From assembly GCF_004795915.1 (NCBI RefSeq), contig NZ_CP039253.1:1426001-1490000 (forward strand): 64,000 nucleotides of DNA, in the 5' to 3' direction. A model generated the notes under the pieces. That model ran no database searches and had not been told where the DNA came from. It saw only the letters and a list, made by a program, of their open reading frames with translations. Positions 16,682 to 25,493 of this stretch are shown here, piece by piece. This DNA is from Rhodococcus sp. PAMC28707 (GTDB lineage: Bacteria > Actinomycetota > Actinomycetes > Mycobacteriales > Mycobacteriaceae). Positions within the stretch are counted from its first letter, which is position 1; each line of letters opens with the position of its first letter. The position numbers and the translations under genes are program-made.

Positions 16682-18331
16682 ATGGACGCCGTCACTTCGG
16701 TACCCGTTCCGATCAACGAACCGGTCAATACCTATGCTCCCGGCAGCCCTGAACGTGCTCGCCTGCGCGCTCGATTGGACGACCTTTCCTCGAATCCATC
16801 CCACCTTCACCAGGTCATCGGAGGCGTACATCGCTCCGGTACCGGACCCGGACAGCACGTCGTGCAACCCCACCGGCACTCGTCCGTCATCGGCATCTTC
16901 ACCAGCGCCACACACCAGGACGTCCGCGACGCAATCGACGCAGCCATCACGGCCGCACCGGCATGGCGTGATCGCTCGTTCGACGATCGGGCCGCGGTGT
17001 TCCTGCGGGCCGCGGACCTTCTTGCCGGACCCTGGCGTGAAACAGTGGCGGCGGCAACGATGTTGGGCCAGTCGAAGTCCGTCTACCAGGCCGAGATCGA
17101 CGCGCCGTGCGAGCTGGTCGACTTCTGGAGATTCAACGTCTCTTTCGCGCGGCACATTCTGGCAGACCAGCCGGTGAGTTCCCCAGGAGTATGGAATCGG
17201 GTGGACTATCGCCCGCTCGAAGGGTTCGTCTACGCCATCACTCCGTTCAACTTCACGGCGATCGCCGGTAATCTGCCCACGGCGCCCGCGCTGATGGGCA
17301 ACACCGTGCTGTGGAAGCCGTCGCCGACTCAGTCCGTCGCCGCATATCTGACTCTGCAACTGCTCGAAGCGGCGGGACTTCCACCCGGAGTGATCAACCT
17401 GGTGCTCGGGGACGGTCCACTCGTATCCGAGCACGCATTGAGCGACCCACGGCTGGCAGGGATCCACTTCACCGGTTCGACGGCGACGTTTCAGCACCTC
17501 TGGCGTGAGGTGGGAAACAACATCGCCCGGTACAACTCCTATCCGAGGCTGGTCGGCGAAACGGGGGGCAAGGACTTCGTTCTCGCACACAGTTCGGCCG
17601 ATCCTGACGTCCTCACCACTGCGCTGATCCGGGGAGCGTTCGACTACCAGGGACAAAAGTGCTCCGCCGCATCACGGGCTTTCGTACCGAGGTCCCTCTG
17701 GAACCGGATGGGAGATCCGTTCGTCGAACAGGTGTCGCAATTGAAATTCGGCGATGTGAGCGACCTGTCCAATTTCGGTGGCGCAGTCATCGACCAGCGG
17801 GCCTTCGACCGCAATGCCGCCGCGCTCGATCGCGCCAGGTCCACGCCGGGCCTCACCATCGCGACAGGTGGAACGTGTGACGACTCCGAAGGTTACTTCG
17901 TCTCTCCCACAGTTCTTCTCGGTGACGACCCGACGGACGAAGCATTCGCCACCGAGTACTTCGGTCCGATCCTGACGGTGCACGTGTACGAGGATTCTGC
18001 GCGGAATTCCTACCAGGACATCCTGAGCAAAATCGACTGCGGATCGAAGTACGCACTCACCGGAGCAGTCGTTGCGAAAGATCGGACGGCCATCGAGCAG
18101 GCGCACTCGGCATTGAGATTCGCAGCAGGCAATTTCTATGTGAACGACAAGCCGTCCGGCGCCGTCGTGGGTCAGCAACCGTTCGGCGGAGCGCGAGCGT
18201 CCGGGACGAACGACAAGGCCGGGTCTGCGCAAAACCTGCTGCGGTGGGCCTCCGCGCGCACGGTCAAGGAGACATTCGTTCCGCCTACCGATCACCACTA
18301 CCCCCACCAGGCGGGCAAGGGTTCGACGTGA
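16682..18331 (+). CDS. pruA: L-glutamate gamma-semialdehyde (P5C) dehydrogenase
   Basis: Oxidises glutamate semialdehyde to glutamate with NAD, the second step of proline breakdown. The 549 residues fit this aldehyde dehydrogenase subfamily. Seen: ITPFNFTAIAGNLP and PALMGNTVLWKPSPTQ in the nucleotide-binding domain, IHFTGSTATF, general-base glutamate in VGETGGKDFV, catalytic Cys327 in YQGQKCSAASR, EYFGPILTVHVY and QQPFGGARASGTNDKAG. ATG at 16682 has AGGAGGAGT about 7 bases upstream; a much longer frame from 16001 runs antisense through the regulator and is rejected. Its stop overlaps the start of the proline dehydrogenase gene. Confidence 0.96.
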   Translation: MDAVTSVPVPINEPVNTYAPGSPERARLRARLDDLSSNPSHLHQVIGGVHRSGTGPGQHVVQPHRHSSVIGIFTSATHQDVRDAIDAAITAAPAWRDRSFDDRAAVFLRAADLLAGPWRETVAAATMLGQSKSVYQAEIDAPCELVDFWRFNVSFARHILADQPVSSPGVWNRVDYRPLEGFVYAITPFNFTAIAGNLPTAPALMGNTVLWKPSPTQSVAAYLTLQLLEAAGLPPGVINLVLGDGPLVSEHALSDPRLAGIHFTGSTATFQHLWREVGNNIARYNSYPRLVGETGGKDFVLAHSSADPDVLTTALIRGAFDYQGQKCSAASRAFVPRSLWNRMGDPFVEQVSQLKFGDVSDLSNFGGAVIDQRAFDRNAAALDRARSTPGLTIATGGTCDDSEGYFVSPTVLLGDDPTDEAFATEYFGPILTVHVYEDSARNSYQDILSKIDCGSKYALTGAVVAKDRTAIEQAHSALRFAAGNFYVNDKPSGAVVGQQPFGGARASGTNDKAGSAQNLLRWASARTVKETFVPPTDHHYPHQAGKGST

Positions 18332-19275
18332 GTGCGGTGGTTGCCAATCCGCTCCGACCTGCGCTTCTGGCCGCGGCACGATCCGCGAGACTCGAGGCGA
18401 TGGTGAGCCGATTTCCACTCACCAGAACGTTGGTGGACCGTTTCGTAGCAGGGGAATCGGAGTCCGACGCGATGGCGGCAGTGCGTTCGTTGTTGGCTTC
18501 CGGCCGGAAGGTCAGTGTCGACTACCTCGGGGAGGACACCACCGACGTAGCGACGGCGAAGGCCACGGTCGATGCGTATCTTTCTTTGCTGCAGTCTTGT
18601 TCGGCCTTGCGAACCGAACAACACGACGCCCTCGAGGTGTCGGTGAAATTATCGGCGCTCGGGCAGGGCATCGCTCGTTCGCTCGCACTCGACGGCGCAC
18701 GCACCATCTGTTCCGCCGCCGCCCGGGCAGGTATGTGGGTGACAGTGGATGCGGAGGACCACACGACTACGGATGCGAGGTTGTCCGTCGTAAGGGAATT
18801 ACGGCAGGAGTTTTCCGACGTCGGCACCGTGCTGCAGGCCTATCTCATGCGCACCGCGGACGACTGCCGCGAGTTCTCCGGCCCCCACTCTCGGATTCGC
18901 TTGTGCAAGGGCGCATACAACGAACCACTTGCGGTCGCCTACGGAAGCCCTGGTGACGTCGCCGACTCGTATGTGCGGTGTCTCCGAATCCTCATGGATG
19001 GCGACGGCTACCCGATGGTTGCGTCCCACGACCCCGAGATGATCCACGCTGCAGCACGATGTGCCGAATCTTCCGGTCGGACAGAAGTCGACTACGAATA
19101 CCAGATGCTGTTCGGAATCCGCGAGGCCGAACAACTTCGCCTGGCAGCCGAAGGGAAGAACCTTCGGGTCTACGTTCCCTACGGCAATCAGTGGTACGGC
19201 TACTTCATGCGCCGCCTGGCCGAGCGGCCTGCGAACCTCATGTTCTTCCTTCGCTCACTGCTCACGCGCAAGTAA
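18328..19275 (+). CDS. pruB: Proline dehydrogenase
   Basis: FAD-dependent oxidation of proline to P5C, feeding the upstream dehydrogenase. The monofunctional form has 315 residues, as in other actinobacteria. Seen: SVKLSALGQ, WVTVDAEDHTTTDARL, LQAYLMRTADDC, IRLCKGAYNEP, YPMVASHDPEMI, YEYQMLFGIRE, and the C-terminal LRVYVPYGNQWYGYFMRRLAERPANL that forms the active-site lid. GTG at 18328 overlaps the pruA stop by four bases (GTGA), which decides the start. Divergent PucR-type control is likely. Confidence 0.96.
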   Translation: MSAVVANPLRPALLAAARSARLEAMVSRFPLTRTLVDRFVAGESESDAMAAVRSLLASGRKVSVDYLGEDTTDVATAKATVDAYLSLLQSCSALRTEQHDALEVSVKLSALGQGIARSLALDGARTICSAAARAGMWVTVDAEDHTTTDARLSVVRELRQEFSDVGTVLQAYLMRTADDCREFSGPHSRIRLCKGAYNEPLAVAYGSPGDVADSYVRCLRILMDGDGYPMVASHDPEMIHAAARCAESSGRTEVDYEYQMLFGIREAEQLRLAAEGKNLRVYVPYGNQWYGYFMRRLAERPANLMFFLRSLLTRK

Positions 19276-19800
19276 GGCCGCTCGTTCGCGCACTTCCTGC
19301 ACGGCCGAGCGGATGAGATCGGAGTCGGAACCGTCTGCCCTCGAACCGATTTCGAGCTCGATGACGTCGTTCAGCATTCGCGCGGGCAAGCTCTGCACGA
19401 GCTGTGGACGCACGGGGAGTATGCCCACCACAAAAATTTGCTCGACCGTCTCGGTGTCGTACATTTCGGCGACGATCTCGACGACGGTCTTCTCCCCTGC
19501 GCGGTGTCGTGGCGCAGTTCCGGACTCGACCGTAATCGAACTCGTCGCGACGCCCCGGGCATCGAAGGTGTCGATATCGGCGCCGCGTTGATCCACCGAT
19601 ACGACGACATAGGGTCCTGCGTCGTCGAGCGGATCGGATTCGGTGTCCACTCTCGGCACACCGACGAATCGGGCCTCGGTCGGCTCGGCCCCCGGCTCCC
19701 AGTCGGACGCGTCCCGCGCGGCCTCGACAGGCGCCCCTGCGGACACCGCATCGTGCACCGAATCTGTCTGCATATGCTCGCGCTCACTGCTCGTCGACAT
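19255..19800 (-). CDS. Short eRF1-like (baeRF2/Rv2629-type) protein
   Basis: About 181 residues. The stretch AGPYVVVSVDQRGADIDTF looks like the central eRF1-type strand of the bacterial archaeo-eukaryotic release-factor-like family 2, and the C-terminus (QIFVVGILPVRPQLVQSLPARM...VIELEIGSRADGSDSDLIRSAVQEV) fits its third domain. The usual first domain and the segment between the two blocks are missing, so it is about half the usual length. That suggests an internal deletion or a minimal derivative. The start is unsure (ATG 19800, 19773, or a GTG at 19857). It converges on proline dehydrogenase with a 21-bp overlap. Function unknown. Confidence 0.5.
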   Translation of the reverse strand: MSTSSEREHMQTDSVHDAVSAGAPVEAARDASDWEPGAEPTEARFVGVPRVDTESDPLDDAGPYVVVSVDQRGADIDTFDARGVATSSITVESGTAPRHRAGEKTVVEIVAEMYDTETVEQIFVVGILPVRPQLVQSLPARMLNDVIELEIGSRADGSDSDLIRSAVQEVRERAALLAREQ

Positions 19801-19877
19801 CTGAAGGGGGTGCCCAGGTCTCCGCGCACCAAACATCACGACCGTTGTGTCTTTCACCGAGACGTACCGTAGGGCTC

Positions 19878-21479
19878 ATGACACTTCGTTCTGCGGACGC
19901 CGTGGTGATCGGCGCCGGACACAACGGACTCGTAGCGGCTGCTGCATTGGCAGACGCAGGCTGGGACGTAGTAATTCTGGAGGCCGGCCCCGAAGCCGGA
20001 GGCGCTGTCCGCAGTGCCGAGCTCATACCAGGATTCAGCAGTGATCTCTTCAGTGCTTTCTATCCGTTGGGCGCCGCGTCACCCGTGATGACCTCACTCG
20101 ACCTCGAGCATCATGGCCTGCGGTGGTCGCGTTCGCCCACCGTCTACGGCCACGCACGCTCCTCGATGGACGAGTCCGCCCCCGTCGTCCACAACGACGT
20201 CGCCGATACCGCCGCGGCGTTGGCCCAATACGACAGTCGCGATGGCGATGCCTGGTTCGACCTGTTCGATCAGTGGACGAAGATCCGGAAGCCGATGCTC
20301 GACGCCTTCTTCGGACCGTTCCCGCCGGTGCGCGCCGCTGCGTCGTTGGCCAGAACCTTGGGTGCCGCGGACGTTCTGCGGTTCGGGCGGTTCATGGCTC
20401 TACCGGCACGCGTCATGGCGCACGAGCTCTTCCGAAGCGAGGCCGCCAGGTGCCTCCTGCTGGGCAATGCCATGCACGGTGACGCCCCTTCCGACGCGCC
20501 CGTCAGTGGTGCGATGGGCTATCTGCTGACGATGTTGGCGCAGGACGTCGGATATCCGGTGCCTACGGGTGGCGCGAGCAAGCTCGCCGATGCGCTCGTG
20601 AGCCGTGCAGGCAAGGCGGAACTGCGCTGCGGCAGCCCGGTCGATCGCATCGATGTCGCCGGCGGACGTGTGTCAGCGGTTCATACGGAGGGTGGGGATA
20701 CGGTGTTCGTCCGTCGGGCCGTCATAGCCGACGTCTCCGCACCGATGCTCTACGGTTCCTTGCTTCCGGTTGACGCGGTACCCCGACGGGTGCACGAGGA
20801 TCTCCGCAACTTCGAATGGGATACCCCAGTGGTCAAGGTCAACTACGCCCTCGACCGCCCCATCCCGTGGCGCTCGGCAAGCCTCTCGGGTGCCGGGACC
20901 GTGCATCTGGGCGCCGACGACGACGGCCTGGTCCGATGGTTGGCCGATCTGACCACCGGGGTGCTCCCGGAACGTCCGTTCATGCTGTTCGGGCAGATGA
21001 CCACGGCAGACGCCTCCAGATCACCGGCGGGCACCGAGAGCGCCTGGGCGTACACGCATTTGCCGCGCGGAGTGACCGACGACGCGTCAGCCGATACTGT
21101 CGCCGACCGGGTACGCGAGGTGCTCGAAGAACACGCCCCCGGGTTCAGCGGGTCGATCATCGCCGAGGTGGTCCAGCGACCGTCCGATCTGATGGGCGAG
21201 AACGGCAATCTCTACGGCGGCGCGGTCAACGGCGGAACCGCACAGTTGCAGCAGCAGTTGATCTTTCGGCCGACACCCGGACTCGGACGTTCGGAAACCG
21301 TCGTCGAGGGACTGTTTCTCGGTAGCTCTTCTGCGCATCCCGGCGGAGGAGTTCACGGGGCAGCAGGGATGAACGCTGCGCGAGCGGCATTGGGTCAGCA
21401 GGGTCCGCTCGGCCGGATACGAAAAAAGGTGACCAGCTCCTTGCTGGAGCTGGTCACCCGAGACCGAGAAGAACGTTAG
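19878..21479 (+). CDS. Phytoene-desaturase-like NAD(P)/FAD oxidoreductase
   Basis: A 533-residue flavoprotein of the CrtI-like amine-oxidase superfamily. Seen: the dinucleotide motif VIGAGHNGLVAAAALADAGWDVVILEAGPEAGGAVRS (given by its G-x-G-x-x-G and the following acidic residue), a substrate region rich in hydrophobic residues, and the C-terminal flavin motif VEGLFLGSSSAHPGGGVHGAAGMNAARAAL. No carotenoid genes are nearby, so the substrate is open. ATG at 19878 has AGGG a short distance upstream. The end of the gene also carries the terminator of the opposing STAS gene. Confidence 0.88.
   Translation: MTLRSADAVVIGAGHNGLVAAAALADAGWDVVILEAGPEAGGAVRSAELIPGFSSDLFSAFYPLGAASPVMTSLDLEHHGLRWSRSPTVYGHARSSMDESAPVVHNDVADTAAALAQYDSRDGDAWFDLFDQWTKIRKPMLDAFFGPFPPVRAAASLARTLGAADVLRFGRFMALPARVMAHELFRSEAARCLLLGNAMHGDAPSDAPVSGAMGYLLTMLAQDVGYPVPTGGASKLADALVSRAGKAELRCGSPVDRIDVAGGRVSAVHTEGGDTVFVRRAVIADVSAPMLYGSLLPVDAVPRRVHEDLRNFEWDTPVVKVNYALDRPIPWRSASLSGAGTVHLGADDDGLVRWLADLTTGVLPERPFMLFGQMTTADASRSPAGTESAWAYTHLPRGVTDDASADTVADRVREVLEEHAPGFSGSIIAEVVQRPSDLMGENGNLYGGAVNGGTAQLQQQLIFRPTPGLGRSETVVEGLFLGSSSAHPGGGVHGAAGMNAARAALGQQGPLGRIRKKVTSSLLELVTRDREER
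21428..21458 (-). terminator. Rho-independent terminator for the STAS gene, inside the opposing CDS
   Basis: A perfect 13-bp stem GGTGACCAGCTCC / GGAGCTGGTCACC with a 5-nt loop (21441-21445). Read on the minus strand it is followed by six T residues (A-tract at 21422-21427 on plus), so it is an intrinsic terminator for transcription of the STAS gene. It lies entirely within codons of the convergent oxidoreductase gene. Confidence 0.85.
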
Positions 21480-21928
21480 CGCTTCGATGCCGCTTCGACG
21501 GCGTCGGCAACTCGATCGAAGACCTGCACGGCAGGTTGGAGCGACGCAGCTTCCAACAACCGATGCACCGGGTGTCCTTCTACTAGCGACCAGCTCGACC
21601 CTGCTTCTTCGGTCCCACTGTCGAGGGCGCTGAAGACGGTAAGGCCGGCGATGCCGAAGAAGCCGACATCGGACAGGTCGAGTACGAGGTGCCGGTGCGC
21701 GTCGATGTGGGTGGATGCGAACTCGGCCAGCATCGGTGCACTGCGGATATCGATGTCGCCGTGCACGCTGACAACGAGCGCGGCCGAGCCGAACGGTACG
21801 GCTCGAAATATTGCGCCGGTAGCAGCCACGGACACCGAGGTATCTGCTGTGGCATGAGTATTCATTGCGGCCTGGTTGTGTGCGGTTGCGTCGTCTTCGA
21901 CACCGCGCGGAGTAACAGTCATAGCCAT
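21476..21928 (-). CDS. STAS-domain protein (anti-sigma-factor antagonist-like)
   Basis: About 150 residues with one STAS domain in the C-terminal two thirds: VVSVHGDIDIRSAPMLAEF, LVLDLSDVGFFGIAGLTVFSAL, and SWSLVEGHPVHRLLEAASL. In SpoIIAA-type antagonists the loop after the DLS strand normally carries a phosphorylated Ser or Thr before the final Gly-Leu. Here the loop reads F-F-G-I-A-G-L without one, so switching by a kinase anti-sigma is doubtful. The start could be ATG 21928 or 21922; a frame open to 22087 adds a segment without family features. Confidence 0.8.
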   Translation of the reverse strand: MAMTVTPRGVEDDATAHNQAAMNTHATADTSVSVAATGAIFRAVPFGSAALVVSVHGDIDIRSAPMLAEFASTHIDAHRHLVLDLSDVGFFGIAGLTVFSALDSGTEEAGSSWSLVEGHPVHRLLEAASLQPAVQVFDRVADAVEAASKR

Positions 21929-22114
21929 CCCATCGTCTTTTCGATCGGGAGGGAAACGGTACGAGAGCGGTGACAGTCGAATGTGAACTTGAGTTCCGCT
22001 AACGGCTGAGACAGCCAGGGCGTCTCCCCCGACAACGGCTGTTAGCTCAACCTCGGTCAATCCTACGTTACTCGGGCCGTCCGGCATAGTGAAGACGAAT
22101 CGAACACCGAGATC

Positions 22115-22591
22115 TCAGGTGATCCGTGGAAGGAGTTCCTCGTGATGCCCGCGCATCGAGTCGATCAAAGCGACGAAAACTCGATGCGCCGCAGCAAGAT
22201 CCGAGTCGGGCACATCGGCAAGCGCGGAATTGGTACGCATACCGAGCGGACCGAAGAATTCACGTGCGACGGCCATGCCGTGGTCGGCATAGCGGAGAAT
22301 CACTTTTCGACGGTCACGTTCGTCTTTTTCTCGTCGTATATGACCCGACTCGATCATCCGCTCGACCAAGTACGTCATAGCTGCGGACGACAACCCGAGC
22401 CGGGCGCCGAGTTCGCCCGTCGTCAGCGGCGTGCCTTCGACGTCGGCGACCATGATCAGGAGCAGTGCACGAAAATCGTTGTGTCGCAGTTCGTGTTGCG
22501 CGCTGAATGCGCGCCCGATCTCCTCGGAGACGGCGGACAGCGCACGTACGTCGGACGAGATTTTCGATTCCAGCTCGCTTCGATCGGCCAC
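22115..22591 (-). CDS. MarR-family regulator
   Basis: A 158-residue winged-helix repressor. Seen: HNDFRALLLIMVADVEGTPLTTGELGARLGLSSAAMTYLVERMIESGHIRREKDERDRRKVILR, with the MarR order of helices and the DxRD wing (pattern only). It is divergent from the MMPL-lipocalin unit, and a dyad lies in the gap, so it probably controls that export unit and itself. Ligand unknown. Confidence 0.9.
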   Translation of the reverse strand: MADRSELESKISSDVRALSAVSEEIGRAFSAQHELRHNDFRALLLIMVADVEGTPLTTGELGARLGLSSAAMTYLVERMIESGHIRREKDERDRRKVILRYADHGMAVAREFFGPLGMRTNSALADVPDSDLAAAHRVFVALIDSMRGHHEELLPRIT

Positions 22592-22665
22592 TGCGGTCCT
22601 CTCTCTTCGAAGATGCGCTCAGACTATCCGCATGGCCGGCGCCTGATCTTGCCGGTTGATTAATG

Positions 22666-22680
22666 TCTCAGTTAGTGAGA
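22666..22680. promoter_or_regulatory. MarR operator candidate upstream of MMPL gene
   Basis: TCTCA-GTTAG-TGAGA is an inverted repeat with 5-bp arms, just upstream of the MMPL start and in the divergent gap with the MarR gene. Size and place fit a MarR-dimer site. Confidence 0.5.
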
Positions 22681-22690
22681 TTGTTTGCCT

Positions 22691-24796
22691 GTGGACAGCT
22701 CACGCCGCGAAGACGGCTTCTGGATCGGATTCGCCCGGATTGTCACCTCACGCCGGTCGTGGGCAGTCGCGCTGGCCGTCCTGGTGCTCTCGCTAGGGTT
22801 CATGGCGCTCGTCGGCGAGAACGACTCGGCCGGAAGCGCACCGTCCTCGGTGCCACCCGCAGCTGAGTCCGCCCAGGTCACCGAGCTGTTGACCCAATTC
22901 CCCGGCGCAGACACCGCACCGGCGATACTCGTCGTCAGTCGATCCGATGGCGAGGTGTTGTCCGAAGCCGATCTGGCCGCCGCGCAGCAAGCCCTCGATC
23001 GGACCGCGGTCGCCGCGGGCACCGACACCGGTTCGCCTCCGCTCGTGCCGGCACCCGACGGCAAAGCAACGCTCGGCCTGGTTCCGATAGACAGTTCGCT
23101 GTCCGGGTTCACTCTCGACGACCTCGTCACCTCGCTGCGCACCGCTGCCGTCGACGGCCTTCCCGACGGCCTCGACGCGCAGGTGACCGGCGGACCGGCA
23201 TTCGGCGCCGACATCGCGAACTCCTTCTCCGGCGCAAACTTCACCCTCCTCGCGGTCACCGCACTCGTGGTCGCGATCCTTCTCATCGTGACGTACAGAT
23301 CGCCTGTTCTGTGGCTGGTTCCGCTCCTCGTCATCGGCTTCGGCGATCGCGTCGCCACCTCCGTCGGAACGGCGCTCGCCGAGGTGACCGGCCTGTCGTT
23401 CGACGGTTCCACCTCCGGCATCACCAGCGTTCTCGTCTTCGGAGCGGGTACGAACTACGCGTTGCTGTTGATTTCGAGATATCGGGAAGAGTTGCGGGCC
23501 GAGCCCGATCATCGACGTGCACTTGCCCGAGCCGTCCGCCACGCCGGGCCTGCAATTCTCGCCAGCAACGCCACCGTCGTGCTGGCATTGTTGACACTGC
23601 TACTGGCGATCCTGCCCAGCACCCGCAGCCTGGGTGCACTCGCGGCAGCAGGCCTCGTCGTCGCAGCCGTGTTCGTCCTCCTCGTTCTTCCCCCGCTGCT
23701 GGCATTGTTCGGACGAAAGCTGTTCTGGCCCTTCATCCCAGGACCTGACGATCGCGATACCGCCACCTCGGGGGCCTGGTTCTCCATCGCCGCCGCAGTA
23801 TCACGACATCCAGCACGCACGGCGTCGATCACGATCGTCGCGCTCCTCGCCTGTGCCGGTGCTCTTTTCGGAACCGGTATCGGCTTGTCACAGACCGAGC
23901 AGTTCCGCGTGACCGCCGAATCCGTCGAAGGCTTCGACACCCTCTCCGAGCACTTCCCCGCAGGTCTCGCCGATCCGACGACAGTGGTCGGAAAGACGGA
24001 TTCGGCCGCCGAGATCGAGTCCGTCCTGGCAGCCAACGCCGCCGTCACCTCGTTCACTCGTGGCGCCGACTCCGGCACCGGCCTGACTCGATGGTCCGTC
24101 GTATCCGACTCGCCGCCTGCGTCCGAGGAAGCGTTCGCCGTCATCGAGGATCTACGCGGTTCGCTGGAGGACATTCCAGATGCCGAGGCGCTCGTCGGCG
24201 GCAGTGACGCCCAAGCCCTCGACACCAGTGACGCCGCCGCCAGGGACCGGCTCGTCGTCGTGCCCGCCATTCTGATCGTCGTTCTCGCTGTGCTGCTCGT
24301 ATTGTTGCGCGCCATCGTCGCCCCGCTGGTGCTCGTCGGCACGACAGTGCTGAGCGCCCTGGCGGCCCTTGGCATCGGTAGCTGGGTGAGCTTGCACATC
24401 TTCGGATTCCCGGCTCTCGACGACAACGTTCCGCTGTTCGCCTTCCTGTTCTTGGTTGCCCTCGGCGTCGACTACACGATCTTCCTCGTCACGCGTACCC
24501 GGGAGGAGACGCCCGGCCATGGCACTCGCTCGGCCATCGTGCGGGCGGTGGGCGCCACGGGTGGTGTCATCACGAGTGCTGGCATCGTGCTGGCCGCGGT
24601 GTTCTGTGTGCTCGGTGTACTTCCGCTCATCACGCTCACTCAGCTGGGTATCATCGTCGGCCTCGGCATTCTGCTGGATACCTTCGTGGTGCGCACGTTG
24701 GTCATTCCAGCCCTGTTCACCCTCATCGGCCCGGGGATATGGTGGCCGAACACATTCGATTCCAGCAGTACCGAACTGGTGGGACAAAAGGAGTGA
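22691..24796 (+). CDS. MMPL/RND-family membrane transporter
   Basis: About 701 residues with the MMPL architecture: a first helix (WAVALAVLVLSLGFMALVG), a large extracytoplasmic domain, five helices, a second helix and extracytoplasmic domain from about residue 360, then five more helices. Seen: GTNYALLLISRYREEL and VDYTIFLVTRTREE, the matching cytoplasmic motifs after TM4 and TM10 (D-Y pairs used for proton relay in MmpL3-type pumps; the first copy has N-Y). GTG at 22691 is preferred to TTG at 22685. Followed 5 bp later by a secreted lipocalin, so the unit probably moves a lipid or hydrophobic compound. Confidence 0.92.
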   Translation: MDSSRREDGFWIGFARIVTSRRSWAVALAVLVLSLGFMALVGENDSAGSAPSSVPPAAESAQVTELLTQFPGADTAPAILVVSRSDGEVLSEADLAAAQQALDRTAVAAGTDTGSPPLVPAPDGKATLGLVPIDSSLSGFTLDDLVTSLRTAAVDGLPDGLDAQVTGGPAFGADIANSFSGANFTLLAVTALVVAILLIVTYRSPVLWLVPLLVIGFGDRVATSVGTALAEVTGLSFDGSTSGITSVLVFGAGTNYALLLISRYREELRAEPDHRRALARAVRHAGPAILASNATVVLALLTLLLAILPSTRSLGALAAAGLVVAAVFVLLVLPPLLALFGRKLFWPFIPGPDDRDTATSGAWFSIAAAVSRHPARTASITIVALLACAGALFGTGIGLSQTEQFRVTAESVEGFDTLSEHFPAGLADPTTVVGKTDSAAEIESVLAANAAVTSFTRGADSGTGLTRWSVVSDSPPASEEAFAVIEDLRGSLEDIPDAEALVGGSDAQALDTSDAAARDRLVVVPAILIVVLAVLLVLLRAIVAPLVLVGTTVLSALAALGIGSWVSLHIFGFPALDDNVPLFAFLFLVALGVDYTIFLVTRTREETPGHGTRSAIVRAVGATGGVITSAGIVLAAVFCVLGVLPLITLTQLGIIVGLGILLDTFVVRTLVIPALFTLIGPGIWWPNTFDSSSTELVGQKE

Positions 24797-24801
24797 AATC
24801 C

Positions 24802-25428
24802 ATGAAGGTACATTCGATGCTCACACGCGCGCTCGTTGCGGGCGCATGCGCCACGGGGATGCTGCTCGCCGGCGGAATCGCGCAGGCAGCACCTGCCCCG
24901 TCCGGTTCGGCCGGATTCGAACCCCTCGCCCCCGTCCCGTCCCTCGATGTCGCTGAATACCAGGGCACCTGGAATCAAATTGCCGCCGTACCGCAGCCGT
25001 TCAACCTCGAATGCGCGCGCGACACACAAGCCAAATACACCCTGCTCGATCCGGCGAACGTGCGCGTGGAGAACACGTGCACCACCTGGAACGGGGAGCA
25101 GAACTACATTCTCGGCAACGCCCGCGTCAACGACACGGTGACGAATGCCCAGCTGCACGTGAGCTTTCCGGGCGTACCGACCCAGGAGAACCCGGAAGGG
25201 CCGACCAACTACATCGTCGCCTACATCGCGGACGACTACTCCTGGGCGTTCGTCGGAGATCCGTTCCGGACTTCGGGCTTCGTCCTGTCCCGCTCATCCG
25301 AAGCGAGCCCGGAAACATTCCGCGAAATCCGCGCCGTCGCCGAATCGCTCGGCTACAACTCGTGCCTGATTCTCACCTCGCCCACACCAGGCGGAGCAAC
25401 GGGCGTTCAGCCACTCTGCACCGTGTAG
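24802..25428 (+). CDS. Secreted lipocalin-family protein
   Basis: A 208-residue protein with a cleavable signal peptide (hydrophobic core GACATGMLLAGGIAQAAPA). The lipocalin signature follows: VAEYQGTWNQIAAVPQPFNLEC, with G-x-W on the first strand. Later come NYIVAYIADDYSWAFVGDPFRTSGFVLSR and conserved cysteines, as in bacterial Blc-type lipocalins that bind lipids. ATG at 24802 is set by AAAGGAG 10 bases upstream. It is cotranscribed with the MMPL gene and could act as its extracytoplasmic lipid carrier (inference). A perfect inverted repeat follows the stop. Confidence 0.9.
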   Translation: MKVHSMLTRALVAGACATGMLLAGGIAQAAPAPSGSAGFEPLAPVPSLDVAEYQGTWNQIAAVPQPFNLECARDTQAKYTLLDPANVRVENTCTTWNGEQNYILGNARVNDTVTNAQLHVSFPGVPTQENPEGPTNYIVAYIADDYSWAFVGDPFRTSGFVLSRSSEASPETFREIRAVAESLGYNSCLILTSPTPGGATGVQPLCTV

Positions 25429-25433
25429 GCGCC

Positions 25434-25484
25434 TCGCATGTGAGTGGAATCAGCTCTCATCGAGGACGTTCCACTCACATGCGA
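25434..25484. terminator. 16-bp perfect inverted repeat between convergent genes
   Basis: TCGCATGTGAGTGGAA (25434-25449) and its exact reverse complement (25469-25484), with a 19-nt loop, lie between the lipocalin and a convergent MarR gene. A bidirectional terminator is likely. There is no U-tract. Confidence 0.6.
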
Positions 25485-25493
25485 AGAGTCGCG

